Shown in pieces: positions 53,308-63,562 of a DNA stretch of 64,000 nt. How positions within the stretch are numbered: position 1 is the stretch's first letter; each line of letters opens with the position of its first letter. Made by a program: the position numbers and the translations under genes. The notes beneath the pieces were generated by a model that saw only the letters and a list, made by a program, of their open reading frames with translations, was not told the DNA's origin and did not search any database. Source of the DNA: Pseudoalteromonas luteoviolacea DSM 6061 (lineage in GTDB: Bacteria > Pseudomonadota > Gammaproteobacteria > Enterobacterales > Alteromonadaceae); NCBI RefSeq assembly GCF_001625655.1, contig NZ_AUYB01000114.1, positions 1-64,000 on the forward strand. The letters run 5' to 3'.

Positions 53308-53841
53308 TTACCTGATTTCCTTTTCAATCGCAGTGATAACTTCTTCTGATAGTGGTTTTGTTCTGCTACCAAAGCGTTGGATCTCTTTTCTGTCTGCTGA
53401 GACTAAGTATTTGTAAAAGTTCCACTTTGGCGAGCCAGCTTGTTCTCCTAGGTGTTTGAATATTGGATTGGCGTCATCGCCTCTAACGTCGCTGGTTGCC
53501 ATCATGGTAAAGGTTACACCGTAATTAATAAAACAAACTTTTGCAGTATCGGCTTCGTCGTTTTCTTCTTGGAAAAAGTCATCTGAAGGGAACCCAATAA
53601 CAACTAATCCTTTGTCTTTATATTTTTGATGCAGCTTTTCCAAATCTTCGAATTGTCCCGTGAATCCACAGTTACTTGCTGTATTGACCAGTAATAAAGG
53701 CTTGTCTTTAAACTGACATAGGTTAACTGTGTCTTTGGAGCGTAACTTTCTCAACTCAACGTTTGTGAAATCGTCGCAATTAGCGAACGACAATGGACTA
53801 GCAAGTGCGATCGCAACTGCAAAAATAGTTTGTTTTATCAT
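53308..53841 (-). CDS. Glutathione peroxidase-family thiol peroxidase, exported
   Basis: 177 residues. Signal peptide (to about ASPLSFA, 20). GPx-fold motifs: LLLVNTASNCGFTGQF with peroxidatic C58 (Cys, not selenocysteine), VIGFPSDDFFQEE where many members have GFPCNQF, and KWNFYKYLV with the conserved Trp-Asn. It probably reduces peroxides in the periplasm using thioredoxin-like donors. The change at FPSDD removes the usual resolving-type Cys of that motif. Confidence 0.9.
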   Translation of the reverse strand: MIKQTIFAVAIALASPLSFANCDDFTNVELRKLRSKDTVNLCQFKDKPLLLVNTASNCGFTGQFEDLEKLHQKYKDKGLVVIGFPSDDFFQEENDEADTAKVCFINYGVTFTMMATSDVRGDDANPIFKHLGEQAGSPKWNFYKYLVSADRKEIQRFGSRTKPLSEEVITAIEKEIR

Positions 53842-54047
53842 GATGTTTTCCGTGTTTTTCTTTGTTATACGCTGGTATATAAAAATAGTTCAGTACGGGC
53901 TGAGGACATTTCAATCTGTTTTCGAAACACGTACTAATAGGCATATTTACATGGACAGTTTAATTGACCTTTTTATTACAATAAAATTTTCTTTGCTTTG
54001 AATTATTTGAACTACACTGGATCTTACTATGGATACAGGACGTTACT

Positions 54048-56000
54048 ATGTCGAATAAGGTTTTGATCATAGATAGTAATAGTGTTTTAGCAATGCGCAT
54101 TAAAGTACTATTTGAGCTATTGGGCAGCGAAGTTGAGCATATTCACTACGAGTCATTGGACGCAGAAACTGAGTTTAGCTACTTTGACGTGATTGCAATT
54201 GCGCATGGTATTCCTCAAGAGTACTTTGATACGTTAGAGCGACTCAGTCAGCATGAAAAAATCATTCTCCTCGCACCTAAACCCGAAAATTCGGAGCACT
54301 TGAGCGCGTTTAGCCAGTTGAACCGGGTGCTTTCAAATGCCATCGTGATTTACCCATTTTTCGGTAATAAGGAAATTACTGGTCTACTTGAACGCGTGTT
54401 GGAAATAGGTGAGCAAGCCCAGCTCTTACTTCCCAAGGTGCTTTTAGTCGACCATTTACCAAGTCGACTAAAACAGCTTTCGGTGAGTTTAAGGGGGGCA
54501 CAGCTGGATGTGAAAACTGCGAGTTGTGCAAAAGAAGTCGAAACCCTAATAAAGCAGCATCAATTTGATCTGCTTATCTGTGATTTTAATTTAGAGCGTG
54601 AAACTGGGTTGGATATATTTGATGTAGTGCGGCAAGTTCATGTCAATTGCCGCTGCCTGCTGATGACATCCCGCGAAAGCCAAGTGGATATGCTCAAAGC
54701 AATTCGGCAAGGGGTTGAAGACGTGCTGACTAAACCCGTTGATGAAAACTCGCTGCTGCAATCGCTCCATAAGCTCTGGCAGACTGAGCTGTTAAGGAGG
54801 CATAACCAAGAGTTAGTTGAGCGCCTTCAAGACACGGTTGATGCATTGATAGAGCGTGATAGCTTACTTAGAGTTATCTACAAGCATACACCTGATCCCA
54901 TTATGCTTTTTAATCTCAAAGGCTATGTTATAGAAGCGAATGATGCATGTTTGAACCTATTTGGATTAAACGCCGAAGAGTTAGAAGCGCATTCTATCTT
55001 CAATTTATTTGAAAGACAGTCCGTAGAAGCACTACAAAATTGTATCGAAACTAGTTTGATTGCTCGGCATTTTGACTGCGACCTGGTACTGCCAAGAAAC
55101 GATGGAATATCCATACCCTTAATGGGAACGTTTATTGAAATAGACCATCATGGCGAAATAGCGCTTGCAGCTATTTTCAAAAATGTGGCGCATTTAAAGC
55201 GCAAACAACAATTACTTGAAGAAGCAAAAGAGGTCTTAGAAGCAGAAGTTCAGGCCAGAACTTATCAATTACAATCGGCCAAAGAAGCGGCCGAGCGTGC
55301 AAATATTAGTAAATCTGAGTTTCTAGCAAATATGTCTCATGAACTCAGGACACCTATGCATTCAATTTTGAGTTTTGCCCGCTTTGGGTTAGACAAGCTG
55401 CAAGCAAAAGAGGCGCCAATAGACAAACTAAACAAGTATTTGTCGAGAATAGAAACCAGTGGTGAGCGCCTCTTGATGCTGCTGAATAATTTATTGGATC
55501 TATCCAAACTTGACGCGGGTCGATTTCCTTTTAACCCAAGCAACAACAACTTTGTGTCTTTGCTACAAGAGGGCATTGAGGATGTCTCTGGTTCGGCCAT
55601 GGAGAAGGGCATTGTCATCAATCTGCATGCGGATGATAAAAACATTACACTTTATTGTGATCGAGACCAAATGATACAGGTGGTTCGTAATCTGCTTGGT
55701 AATGCATTGAAGTTCAGTCCAGATAATAGCCAAGTGCAAGTCTACCTATCGACGGACGATGGTAAACTGTATTTGACCATTTGTGATCAAGGTGTTGGTA
55801 TTCCGCCTGATGAGTTGGAGCACATTTTTGATAAATTTGCGCAAAGTAGTAAAACTAACTCTGGAGCTGGGGGCACAGGATTAGGGCTTGCGATATGTAA
55901 AGAGTTCATTTTATTGCATAAAGGATGCATTTATGCACGAAACAGTGATTCAGGTGGGGCTGAATTTGTTATTGAGTTACCAAAAAGCACCTCTGACTAG
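54048..56000 (+). CDS. Soluble histidine kinase with two N-terminal receiver domains and PAS
   Basis: 650 residues, no membrane segment. The first receiver-like domain (1-120) looks degenerate: where an Asp is expected the sequence reads VIAIAHG. The second (about 128-245) keeps D179 (LLICDFNLE) and the Thr/Lys pair (LLMTSRE, DVLTKPV). Next are a PAS domain (about 278-390), HisKA with H431 (MSHELRTPMH) and HATPase (LGNALKFSP, DQGVGIP, GGTGLGL). Such input receivers let a kinase be switched by another two-component system. A response regulator gene follows after 59 bases and is the likely output partner. Confidence 0.9.
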   Translation: MSNKVLIIDSNSVLAMRIKVLFELLGSEVEHIHYESLDAETEFSYFDVIAIAHGIPQEYFDTLERLSQHEKIILLAPKPENSEHLSAFSQLNRVLSNAIVIYPFFGNKEITGLLERVLEIGEQAQLLLPKVLLVDHLPSRLKQLSVSLRGAQLDVKTASCAKEVETLIKQHQFDLLICDFNLERETGLDIFDVVRQVHVNCRCLLMTSRESQVDMLKAIRQGVEDVLTKPVDENSLLQSLHKLWQTELLRRHNQELVERLQDTVDALIERDSLLRVIYKHTPDPIMLFNLKGYVIEANDACLNLFGLNAEELEAHSIFNLFERQSVEALQNCIETSLIARHFDCDLVLPRNDGISIPLMGTFIEIDHHGEIALAAIFKNVAHLKRKQQLLEEAKEVLEAEVQARTYQLQSAKEAAERANISKSEFLANMSHELRTPMHSILSFARFGLDKLQAKEAPIDKLNKYLSRIETSGERLLMLLNNLLDLSKLDAGRFPFNPSNNNFVSLLQEGIEDVSGSAMEKGIVINLHADDKNITLYCDRDQMIQVVRNLLGNALKFSPDNSQVQVYLSTDDGKLYLTICDQGVGIPPDELEHIFDKFAQSSKTNSGAGGTGLGLAICKEFILLHKGCIYARNSDSGGAEFVIELPKSTSD

Positions 56001-56059
56001 CAACAGGTAGGATCACTGTCTATAACTATTAGTAATAAAACTCAAAAGGACATTTAGCG

Positions 56060-57199
56060 ATGGCATTACAACGAATTCTGGCAGTGGATGACGAACCTTT
56101 CAATCTAGAAATCATCGAAGAAATCCTGGAAGATTTGGATTTCGAAGTAAAAACAGCTATCAGCGGACAGGAGTGTTTGGAAATCGTTGAAGCATTCGAT
56201 CCTCAAGTCATTTTATTGGACGTAAGCATGCCACAGATGAGCGGGTATGAAGTGTGTAAAACCATCAAGTCCAACCCTGACTTGCAACATATTATTGTGA
56301 TGTTTGTTTCTGCTCGGGGGTCTGTTGAGGAGCGCATGGAGGGCTATTCCGTCGGTGCAGAAGACTATATTGTTAAGCCCTTTGGGCATAGTGAGTTAAA
56401 AGCTAAACTATTGCACCTAGGTCAGATGTTATTGGAAAAGGATATACTAGAGCAACAAGTTGAAGACGCCACGACTACCGCTTTTAGCGCAATGGCAACC
56501 AGCAGTGAAATGGGACAAATCGTCAACTTTGTGGAGCAAGTCGGTGCCATTCAAGATGTTTCTGAGTTAGCGGATGCGTTAATTGGTTGCTTGGCTAATT
56601 TTGGTTTGAGTTGCAACATAGAAATGCGGGTAGAAGGGGAGCGGCTACACTTTGCGTCAACGGGAATGTGTTCGCCCATTGTAGTAGAGCTGTTTGAAAT
56701 TTTGCACTCAAAAGGTCGACTTCATGAATTTACCAGCCGAATACTCGTGAACTATGAACTGCTGAGCGTATTAATATTGAATATGCCTTCAGAAGACCCT
56801 GACAAGCATGGACGCATACGTGACCATATTTGCTTTATAGTCAGTGTGACAGAGCAGCAATTAATGTCTATTCTGACCAAAAATCAACTGCTCTCCCAGC
56901 AGTCAGAGCTGAATGGCGCAATTAAAACAATTCATAGTAAATTCACTGGATTATTATCCATGTTAAATAATAATCGCTCCCAAAATGAGGCAATCTTTAA
57001 ACGGCTGCAAGAATTGTTTGAATCGCGTATTCCAACGATGGGGTTAGACGAAGACCAAGAAGTTTTTATATTTCGCCATATTGACGAAGCGATTCAAAGT
57101 TCAGTGGCAAGAGAAGAGGCTATTTCACAGGTCAAAGAAGCGTTTTCTGAAATTGAAAACGACTTATGTTTATTGACTAATAAAGATGGTACGCCGTAA
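56060..57199 (+). CDS. Response regulator with uncharacterised C-terminal domain
   Basis: 379 residues. The N-terminal receiver is intact: VDDEP at the start, D54 (ILLDVSMPQMSG), FVSARGS and DYIVKPFG. Residues about 150-270 form a domain with no output signature I can name, perhaps GAF-like (FGLSCNIEMRVEGERLHFAS); the C-terminal 100 residues are strongly helical, suggesting a coiled coil. No DNA-binding, GGDEF, EAL or phosphatase motif is seen, so signalling by protein contact is likely. AAGGA ribosome site. Paired with the kinase upstream. Confidence 0.85.
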   Translation: MALQRILAVDDEPFNLEIIEEILEDLDFEVKTAISGQECLEIVEAFDPQVILLDVSMPQMSGYEVCKTIKSNPDLQHIIVMFVSARGSVEERMEGYSVGAEDYIVKPFGHSELKAKLLHLGQMLLEKDILEQQVEDATTTAFSAMATSSEMGQIVNFVEQVGAIQDVSELADALIGCLANFGLSCNIEMRVEGERLHFASTGMCSPIVVELFEILHSKGRLHEFTSRILVNYELLSVLILNMPSEDPDKHGRIRDHICFIVSVTEQQLMSILTKNQLLSQQSELNGAIKTIHSKFTGLLSMLNNNRSQNEAIFKRLQELFESRIPTMGLDEDQEVFIFRHIDEAIQSSVAREEAISQVKEAFSEIENDLCLLTNKDGTP

Positions 57200-57205
57200 A
57201 GCGTA

Positions 57206-58375
57206 TTAAGCATCCCTAGGCAAGCCTTTTTCAACAATGCGGATCAGTCTTGCCTTTTTGCGTTCATCGGACTGCTTTTGCTGTTGCTGTGTGAGTGCCC
57301 AGCGAATGTGCTCCTCAACCAGTGGCGTAACAAAATCCAATTTGTCTGTGAGCGCTTTTACGATGCGTTCGTCATAATTTGCATTGCCAAGCCCCACTGC
57401 CAAGTTTCGCAGCCAGCGTTCATGGCCGATACGCCTGATAGGACTACCTTCGGTATTTTTTAAAAATGTATTTTCGTCCCAGGCAAATAGCTCAAGCATT
57501 TCTCTATCTTTGATTGTTTTTCGTGGATGAAAGTCTGCTTCTTCTGTCAGTTGACCAAATCGATTCCAAGGACAAACGAGTTGACAGTCATCGCAACCAT
57601 AAACTCGGTTACCTAACAAAGGCCGAAATTCTTCTGGAATAGCGCCTTGAAGCTCTATTGTCAGGTAGGAGATGCAGCGCCGAGCATCGACAACATAAGG
57701 TTCCACAATCGCGCCAGTAGGGCAAAGGCTGATGCAGGCATTACATTTTCCACAACCTTCTTCAACTTTCTTTTCGTCAGCAGGCAATGGTAGATCTACG
57801 AATAGCTCACCAAGGAAAAACCAAGAACCAGCTTGCTTATGAATGAGTAGACTATTTTTTCCACGCCAACCCAATCCTGCTTTTTCAGCGATTTGTCGCT
57901 CTAATACTGGTGCAGAATCTACAAATGGGCGAAATCCATATTGCCCGACCTCCTTTTCAATACGTTGGCCAAGTTTCTTTAAGCGGTTTCTGAGTACTTT
58001 GTGGTAATCACGCCCCAAAGCATATCGGCTGATATAAGCGGTGGTACTATTTTTTAATGCTTTGGCAAAACTCGCATCAGGAGGTAGGTAATTCATTTTA
58101 ACCGTCACTATGCTTTGTGTTCCTGGCACCAATTCGGCTGGGCGAGCCCGTTTCATGCCATGTGCAGCCATATATTCCATTTCGCCGTGATAGCCTAAGT
58201 CGAGCCAGCGTTGCAGTTGGTTTTCATGTTCACTTAAGTCGATATCACTTATACCTACTTCAGCAAAGCCTAATTCTTTGCCCCAATACTTAATTTTTTC
58301 TGCAAGTTCAGTATAGTTAATAGTAGGTTTGGCTTTATTCACGGAATGTCTATCTTGCAAGGTCAATACACGCAT
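57206..58375 (-). CDS. queG: Epoxyqueuosine reductase QueG
   Basis: 389 residues as listed. Makes queuosine from epoxyqueuosine in tRNA, using cobalamin and two [4Fe-4S] clusters. Cluster motifs are CGKCNACISLCPTGAI with ARRCISYLTIE, and CDDCQLVCPWN. The start is uncertain: the ATG at 58375 overlaps the divergent nnr start by 30 bases, whereas a GTG at 58342 (giving NKAKPTINYTELAEKI) would not. Divergent from nnr, convergent with the response regulator. Confidence 0.95.
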   Translation of the reverse strand: MRVLTLQDRHSVNKAKPTINYTELAEKIKYWGKELGFAEVGISDIDLSEHENQLQRWLDLGYHGEMEYMAAHGMKRARPAELVPGTQSIVTVKMNYLPPDASFAKALKNSTTAYISRYALGRDYHKVLRNRLKKLGQRIEKEVGQYGFRPFVDSAPVLERQIAEKAGLGWRGKNSLLIHKQAGSWFFLGELFVDLPLPADEKKVEEGCGKCNACISLCPTGAIVEPYVVDARRCISYLTIELQGAIPEEFRPLLGNRVYGCDDCQLVCPWNRFGQLTEEADFHPRKTIKDREMLELFAWDENTFLKNTEGSPIRRIGHERWLRNLAVGLGNANYDERIVKALTDKLDFVTPLVEEHIRWALTQQQQKQSDERKKARLIRIVEKGLPRDA

Positions 58376-59833
58376 AATTTACCACAGATTGCTTACTGCG
58401 CCCAAGAAGTAAAGCTTCATGAGGAACAGGCAGCATTAAATTCAGGCACAACGCTTAGAGAACTCATGCAAAGAGCAGGTCTGGCGTTGTTCGAACTTAT
58501 CCGCAACAAAGCGGTTAAAAACATTCTAATTTTTACAGGGAAAGGCAATAACGCTGGAGATGGATTTGTGCTGGCAAAACGCTGTTTGCAAGCTGAAATC
58601 AACGTAACTGTGTGTGCCTTATTTGAACCCACATTACTTAAAGGCGATGCCGCAGAAGCCTACCAATTGTTTTGTCGCAGTGGTGGTAAGGTTGTCGCGT
58701 TAAGGTCTTGTGCTGAAAAGTCGTACGATACTGTGGTTGATGCTGTTTTTGGCACTGGTTTTCGCGGCGAATTGCCTTGTCACGTTAAAGAAGCATTTGC
58801 GCATTTCAACACAAGTAAAGCGTGGAAGCTCGCCGTGGATATTCCCAGTGGCATTAATGGAACAACTGCGGAAGTGGCTGAAGGTACATTTCACGCTGAT
58901 ACAACGTTGACTTTTATCGCTCTTAAACAGGGGATGTTGACAGGAGGTGCGCCGAGTTATAGCGGTGAAGTGTTGCTCGCGGACCTTGGTATAGCGGATG
59001 CCTTTGGCGATTTGTCTCATACAAATTGCTGCTACCCCGGTGGCAAATATTTACGTTCACTGCGTCCTCACAGGGCACCTGATAGCTATAAAAATAAATG
59101 TGGCCATGTTCTTCTAATTGGAGGAGGAAAAGGAATGGCTGGTGCTATTAGATTGGCTGCAGAAGCTTGCCTACGAACTGGGGCTGGTTTGGTGTCGGTG
59201 GCAACTCACCCTGAGAATCAACAAGCGGTATTGCAGGGGCGATATGAGTTAATGGTTCATGGGATTTCGGTTGTTGCTGAGCTTGAGGCTTTATTGGCAA
59301 AGGTTGATGTAGTGGTGATAGGTCCAGGTCTTGGGCAAGATGCTTGGGCTCGCAAACTATTTAATGCCGCGAAAAAATTCGAGGGACCAGTTGTGTGTGA
59401 TGCCGATGGCATCAACTTATTGGCGCAAAGTCACCTCCCATGGTTAAGAGCAATTTTAACGCCCCACCTTGGAGAAGCAAAGCGGTTGCTAGATGATAGC
59501 TCTATTGATACGGCAAAACGGTTTGAGTTAGCTGAGATGTTAAGCAAGCAGTATGCAGCTTGTATTGTACTTAAAGGCCCTGGAAGCCTGATTGTCGATG
59601 GAAAGCGAACAAACATTAACCGCTCAGGCTCTGAAGCGATGGCGAGTGCTGGGATGGGCGATGTATTATCTGGTATAATTGCAGGTTTATTGGCACAAGG
59701 CTTGAATAGGTTTGAAGCGGCCACACTTGGTGTGTATATTCATGGTCTTGCAGCTGAACAAGCAGCTCGCGATGGTCAATTAGGGTTGCTCGCGAGTGAT
59801 TTATTTGTCCATATTAGAGGTATTATGGGATGA
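58346..59833 (+). CDS. nnr: Bifunctional NAD(P)H-hydrate repair enzyme Nnr
   Basis: 495 residues. The N-terminal epimerase half (NAXE; FTGKGNNAGDGFVLAKR) interconverts R and S forms of hydrated NAD(P)H. The C-terminal ADP-dependent dehydratase half (NAXD; VVIGPGLGQD, VLKGPGSLIVDG, MASAGMGDVLSGIIAGLLAQ) restores the cofactor. Same arrangement as E. coli YjeF. Its stop overlaps the tsaE start (ATGA), the usual operon order. It lacks a strong ribosome site. Confidence 0.95.
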   Translation: MSILQGQYTHNLPQIAYCAQEVKLHEEQAALNSGTTLRELMQRAGLALFELIRNKAVKNILIFTGKGNNAGDGFVLAKRCLQAEINVTVCALFEPTLLKGDAAEAYQLFCRSGGKVVALRSCAEKSYDTVVDAVFGTGFRGELPCHVKEAFAHFNTSKAWKLAVDIPSGINGTTAEVAEGTFHADTTLTFIALKQGMLTGGAPSYSGEVLLADLGIADAFGDLSHTNCCYPGGKYLRSLRPHRAPDSYKNKCGHVLLIGGGKGMAGAIRLAAEACLRTGAGLVSVATHPENQQAVLQGRYELMVHGISVVAELEALLAKVDVVVIGPGLGQDAWARKLFNAAKKFEGPVVCDADGINLLAQSHLPWLRAILTPHLGEAKRLLDDSSIDTAKRFELAEMLSKQYAACIVLKGPGSLIVDGKRTNINRSGSEAMASAGMGDVLSGIIAGLLAQGLNRFEAATLGVYIHGLAAEQAARDGQLGLLASDLFVHIRGIMG

Positions 59834-60306
59834 GCCAAAACGATACTTTGCAACTTTCATTGGCTGATGAGGATGCAACGATTGCATTAGGTAGGCAATT
59901 AGCGTCTTCAATTTCTGAAGGGGCCGTTTTTTATATGCACGGTGATCTGGGCGCTGGTAAAACCACAATGACCAGAGGCTTGGTGCAAGGTTTAGGGCAT
60001 GTGGGCAATGTAAAAAGCCCGACCTATACTCTCGTTGAACCGTATGAATTACCTGAACGCTTGGTTTACCACTTTGATTTGTATCGCTTAGGGGATCCAG
60101 AAGAATTGGAGTTTATGGGAATTAGGGATTACTTTTCTACACAAGCTGTGTGTATAGTAGAGTGGCCTGAAAAGGGACATGGATACATTCCAAATCCAGA
60201 TATTGATGTTTACTTGGCTTATGAAGGCGACGCGAGAAGCGCAACTTTGAAAGCACACAGTGAACGAGGAAAGCAATTATTGGCAACTATAAGTAGTTAT
60301 GCGTAG
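59830..60306 (+). CDS. tsaE: tRNA threonylcarbamoyladenosine biosynthesis ATPase TsaE
   Basis: 158 residues. P-loop HGDLGAGKTTMTRGL, then SPTYTLVEPYEL and HFDLYRLGDPEELEFMG, the family core. TsaE works with TsaB and TsaD to make t6A37 in tRNA. It overlaps nnr by four bases and amiB by eight. Confidence 0.97.
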   Translation: MSQNDTLQLSLADEDATIALGRQLASSISEGAVFYMHGDLGAGKTTMTRGLVQGLGHVGNVKSPTYTLVEPYELPERLVYHFDLYRLGDPEELEFMGIRDYFSTQAVCIVEWPEKGHGYIPNPDIDVYLAYEGDARSATLKAHSERGKQLLATISSYA

Positions 60307-61639
60307 TGCACATAGTAAATATATAAATATAATAATCATGTTTGTGCTGCTGGTTTTTGCAGCGCAGACGTTTGCTAAAAATGCCATTAATAATGTGCGT
60401 ATTAGGCCTTCAGCTGAAAGTACGCGCGTGGTATTTGATTTGTCTAAAAAACCGGAATTTAGTTATTTCGTTTTACAGAAACCGCTTCGGCTCGTGGTTG
60501 ATTTTGAAAATACTAAACAACTACCTAAGTTGCCAGCTATTCCAAAAAAGCATCGAGTTATCAGTAAAATACGCTACAGCAAACCAAAAAAGAAAAATGC
60601 GACTCGAGTGGTTTTCGAACTTAATGGACCAACTAAGCCTGTGATTTTTGCACTTGCTCCAACAGGGTCGAGCTCGAACCGGTTGGTCGTAGATCTTTAT
60701 GGTCAAAAAAAAGCTGCGCCAGTTAAGTCGACGAACAAAAAGCGTGAATTAAAGCGCGACAGAGATATAGTAATTGCCATAGATGCTGGCCATGGTGGGC
60801 AAGATCCAGGCTCTATCGGGCCCTCAGGCACGTTTGAGAAGCATATTACTTTGCAGATCGCCAAGCGCTTAGCCAAACTCATTAACAAAGAGCCAGGCAT
60901 GTCTGCTCAGTTGACCCGCTCTGGAGACTATTTCCTTAAATTGAACACGCGTACTGCTAAAGCCAGAACTCGGCGTGCAGACTTTTTCGTATCGATTCAT
61001 GCTGATGCATTTTCGAGCCCCAAGCCTCGCGGTGCATCAGTATGGACATTGTCATTACGCCGGGCGAATTCTGAGATAGGTAAATGGCTTGAGAATAAAG
61101 AAAAGCAATCTCAATTACTCGGTGGTGCGGCTGGTGTAATTAAAGACACAGAAAACGAAAAGTATTTAGCAAAGGCTTTGCTAGATATGTCGATGGATCA
61201 CTCAATGAAAACAGGGTTCCAGGTTGCGGAAGAGATAGTGTCTGAACTGAAAAAGGTCGCAAAGCTACACAAAAAGCGCCCTCAGGCGGCAAATTTTGGG
61301 GTGTTAAAATCACCAGATATTCCATCAATTCTGGTGGAAACTGGATTTATATCTAACCCGCAAGAGGAAAGGCAACTTAAAACAGCCTATCATCAGCAGC
61401 GCTTGGCAAATGCGGTGTTTGTATCGATAAAGCGTTACTACCAAAAAAATCCACCAGATGATTCGTTGTTTGCAAGACTAAAAGAACAGAAACCGCTTCA
61501 TCACAAAGTTAAGCGTGGAGAGTCTTTAAGTTTATTGGCCGCAAGGTATGGAACGACTGTGTCCGCATTGAAAAAGGTCAATCGTCTGAAGAATAACACG
61601 TTACATATAGGTCAAGTATTGACCATACCTAAGGCTTGA
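60299..61639 (+). CDS. amiB: N-acetylmuramoyl-L-alanine amidase AmiB
   Basis: 446 residues. Signal peptide ([16 protein letters not shown], cut near 26), AMIN domain (about 30-130) for septal targeting, zinc Amidase_3 domain with [22 protein letters not shown] and [14 protein letters not shown], and one C-terminal LysM ([20 protein letters not shown]). It splits septal peptidoglycan during division. It has one LysM. Located between tsaE and mutL, as in E. coli. Confidence 0.96.
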   Translation: MRSAHSKYINIIIMFVLLVFAAQTFAKNAINNVRIRPSAESTRVVFDLSKKPEFSYFVLQKPLRLVVDFENTKQLPKLPAIPKKHRVISKIRYSKPKKKNATRVVFELNGPTKPVIFALAPTGSSSNRLVVDLYGQKKAAPVKSTNKKRELKRDRDIVIAIDAGHGGQDPGSIGPSGTFEKHITLQIAKRLAKLINKEPGMSAQLTRSGDYFLKLNTRTAKARTRRADFFVSIHADAFSSPKPRGASVWTLSLRRANSEIGKWLENKEKQSQLLGGAAGVIKDTENEKYLAKALLDMSMDHSMKTGFQVAEEIVSELKKVAKLHKKRPQAANFGVLKSPDIPSILVETGFISNPQEERQLKTAYHQQRLANAVFVSIKRYYQKNPPDDSLFARLKEQKPLHHKVKRGESLSLLAARYGTTVSALKKVNRLKNNTLHIGQVLTIPKA

Positions 61640-61644
61640 TAGTG

Positions 61645-63561
61645 ATGGCAATAGAGATATTACCTGCTCGATTAGCGAACCAAATTGCGGCTGGTGAAGT
61701 TGTTGAAAGACCAGCGTCAGTAGTCAAAGAGTTAGTAGAAAATAGTATTGATGCTGGCGCTACACGTATTCAAATAGATATTGAACGTGGAGGCCATAAA
61801 CTCATACGCATTCGTGACAATGGGTCGGGTATTATCAAAGACGAATTGGCCTTAGCATTATCTCGCCACGCGACAAGTAAACTGAAGAATTTAGATGATT
61901 TAGAAGCCATTGCCTCATTGGGATTTCGGGGAGAGGCTTTAGCGTCTATTAGTTCAGTATCTAGGTTAACTCTAAGTTCAAAACCGTCATCCCAAGATAC
62001 CGCATGGCAGGCGTGTGCTGAGGGAAGAGATATGGCTGTTCAAATCCAGCCAACTGCTCACCCCAATGGCACGACCATAGAGGTTAAGGACCTATTCTTT
62101 AATACACCCGCAAGAAGAAAGTTTTTACGTACAGAGAAAACTGAGTTTAGCCACATTGATGAATTAGTTAAACGTATTGCACTCAGTCGTTTTGATGTCG
62201 CCATTACTTTGACTCACAATCAAAAAGTAGTGCGCCAGTTTCGCTCGCAATCAAACCCTCGCAGTATTGAGCGAGTAGCACATGTTGCTGGTAGGGTATT
62301 TCAGCGAGAAGCCAGTTTTATTGAATCTGGTTATGAGGGGTTAGAGCTCTATGGGTGGGTTTTGCCCTTGGGCAGTAATACTCAGCCTCAATATACTTAT
62401 GTAAACGGCAGGATGATGCGTGATAAGTTAATTTTGCACGCAATTCGTCAAGCCTTTGAAGAGGCAACTGGAAGCCAAGATACACCAGGGTTTGTGATTT
62501 ACTTAAATCTTGATCCAAGGCAGGTAGATGTCAATGTACACCCTGCTAAACATGAAGTGCGATTTCATCAAGCGCGATTGGTTCACGACTTTATTGTTCA
62601 AGCAATTAAACAAGTCGTTGAACCACAGCCTTCGTCTTTGTTAGAGCCAGAGTATAGACCTGAAGCGTTGCCGTTAGAACATACTGCGCAGCCAAATTTG
62701 CCGATAGAACCAGAACCTCAGCCTATTCATCAGGAATATAGAACACCTCTTCGTCAGAGTGATGTTCAAGTTCGTGAGCCTGACGCGATTGATAGGCAAG
62801 CCGAGAGAATCACAGCGGGAGCAGGGGCATTCAAGCAATCAACTTCGCCTGCAGGTCATTCAGAAAGACCTAGTAGGGCGTATAGTTCAGCTGCCACTCA
62901 GCAAAAAAAGGTTAATGTTAACCAACTCTATCAAGCCTTTAGCCATGAAGATAAAGGCATTGAGCAAGTTTCAACTGATTCCGTAGTAAGCCCACAAGTC
63001 TCAGATAATCCAGAACAGTGTACTCAAACACACTGGATGGCGTTACCACAGGGGGGGATTTTACTGCAAGAGTCACAGCAGTTAATGCTAACTCATGGTC
63101 GGTATGGGTTAAAGGCGCTGTGGCGAGAGCAAATTGAGTCAGACGGAACGCTGCTTGGCAAAGCTTTGTTGTTACCTGTGAGAGTAAACCAAACTAAAGC
63201 TGAATCTGAGCTACTACAAAATGCCAGCTCATGGTTAACACTGTTGGGCTTTGAAATGCAGTTTAAAGACAATCATGTAATGGTCAAAAAGCTGCCCGTT
63301 AGCTTGTATAGTCTGGATGTGGGGCAGTGTGTTTCAATACTTGTTGAAACCTGTAGTCAAGATACCGAGACAGCTTTGGATTTAGAATATTGGGTTGATT
63401 GGTTATTGGTGAACACGCCAGATAGCTACTTTGGATCCCAACATTTTGAGTTGGTACGTGAAAAAATGCTAAAAAAACAGAAAAGCAAAGCAGCAATTAC
63501 TGCAAAAGCCGTTAAAATAGAGCCAAATTATATTCTAGATTTACTACCGAAAGGTTATTAG
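61645..63561 (+). CDS. mutL: DNA mismatch repair protein MutL
   Basis: 638 residues from the ATG at 61645; upstream in-frame TTG and GTG codons are weaker. GHKL ATPase N-terminus ([51 protein letters not shown]), a transducer domain, an acidic, Gln- and Pro-rich linker (about 335-450) and a C-terminal dimerisation domain without the endonuclease motif DQHAxxERxxYE. It couples MutS to MutH-type repair. Two bases before miaA. Confidence 0.97.
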   Translation: MAIEILPARLANQIAAGEVVERPASVVKELVENSIDAGATRIQIDIERGGHKLIRIRDNGSGIIKDELALALSRHATSKLKNLDDLEAIASLGFRGEALASISSVSRLTLSSKPSSQDTAWQACAEGRDMAVQIQPTAHPNGTTIEVKDLFFNTPARRKFLRTEKTEFSHIDELVKRIALSRFDVAITLTHNQKVVRQFRSQSNPRSIERVAHVAGRVFQREASFIESGYEGLELYGWVLPLGSNTQPQYTYVNGRMMRDKLILHAIRQAFEEATGSQDTPGFVIYLNLDPRQVDVNVHPAKHEVRFHQARLVHDFIVQAIKQVVEPQPSSLLEPEYRPEALPLEHTAQPNLPIEPEPQPIHQEYRTPLRQSDVQVREPDAIDRQAERITAGAGAFKQSTSPAGHSERPSRAYSSAATQQKKVNVNQLYQAFSHEDKGIEQVSTDSVVSPQVSDNPEQCTQTHWMALPQGGILLQESQQLMLTHGRYGLKALWREQIESDGTLLGKALLLPVRVNQTKAESELLQNASSWLTLLGFEMQFKDNHVMVKKLPVSLYSLDVGQCVSILVETCSQDTETALDLEYWVDWLLVNTPDSYFGSQHFELVREKMLKKQKSKAAITAKAVKIEPNYILDLLPKGY

Positions 63562-63562
63562 T

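Noticed and set aside
57190-57205. Small hairpin TACGC / GCGTA between the response regulator and queG
   Set aside because: A five-base stem without T run is too weak to call a terminator.
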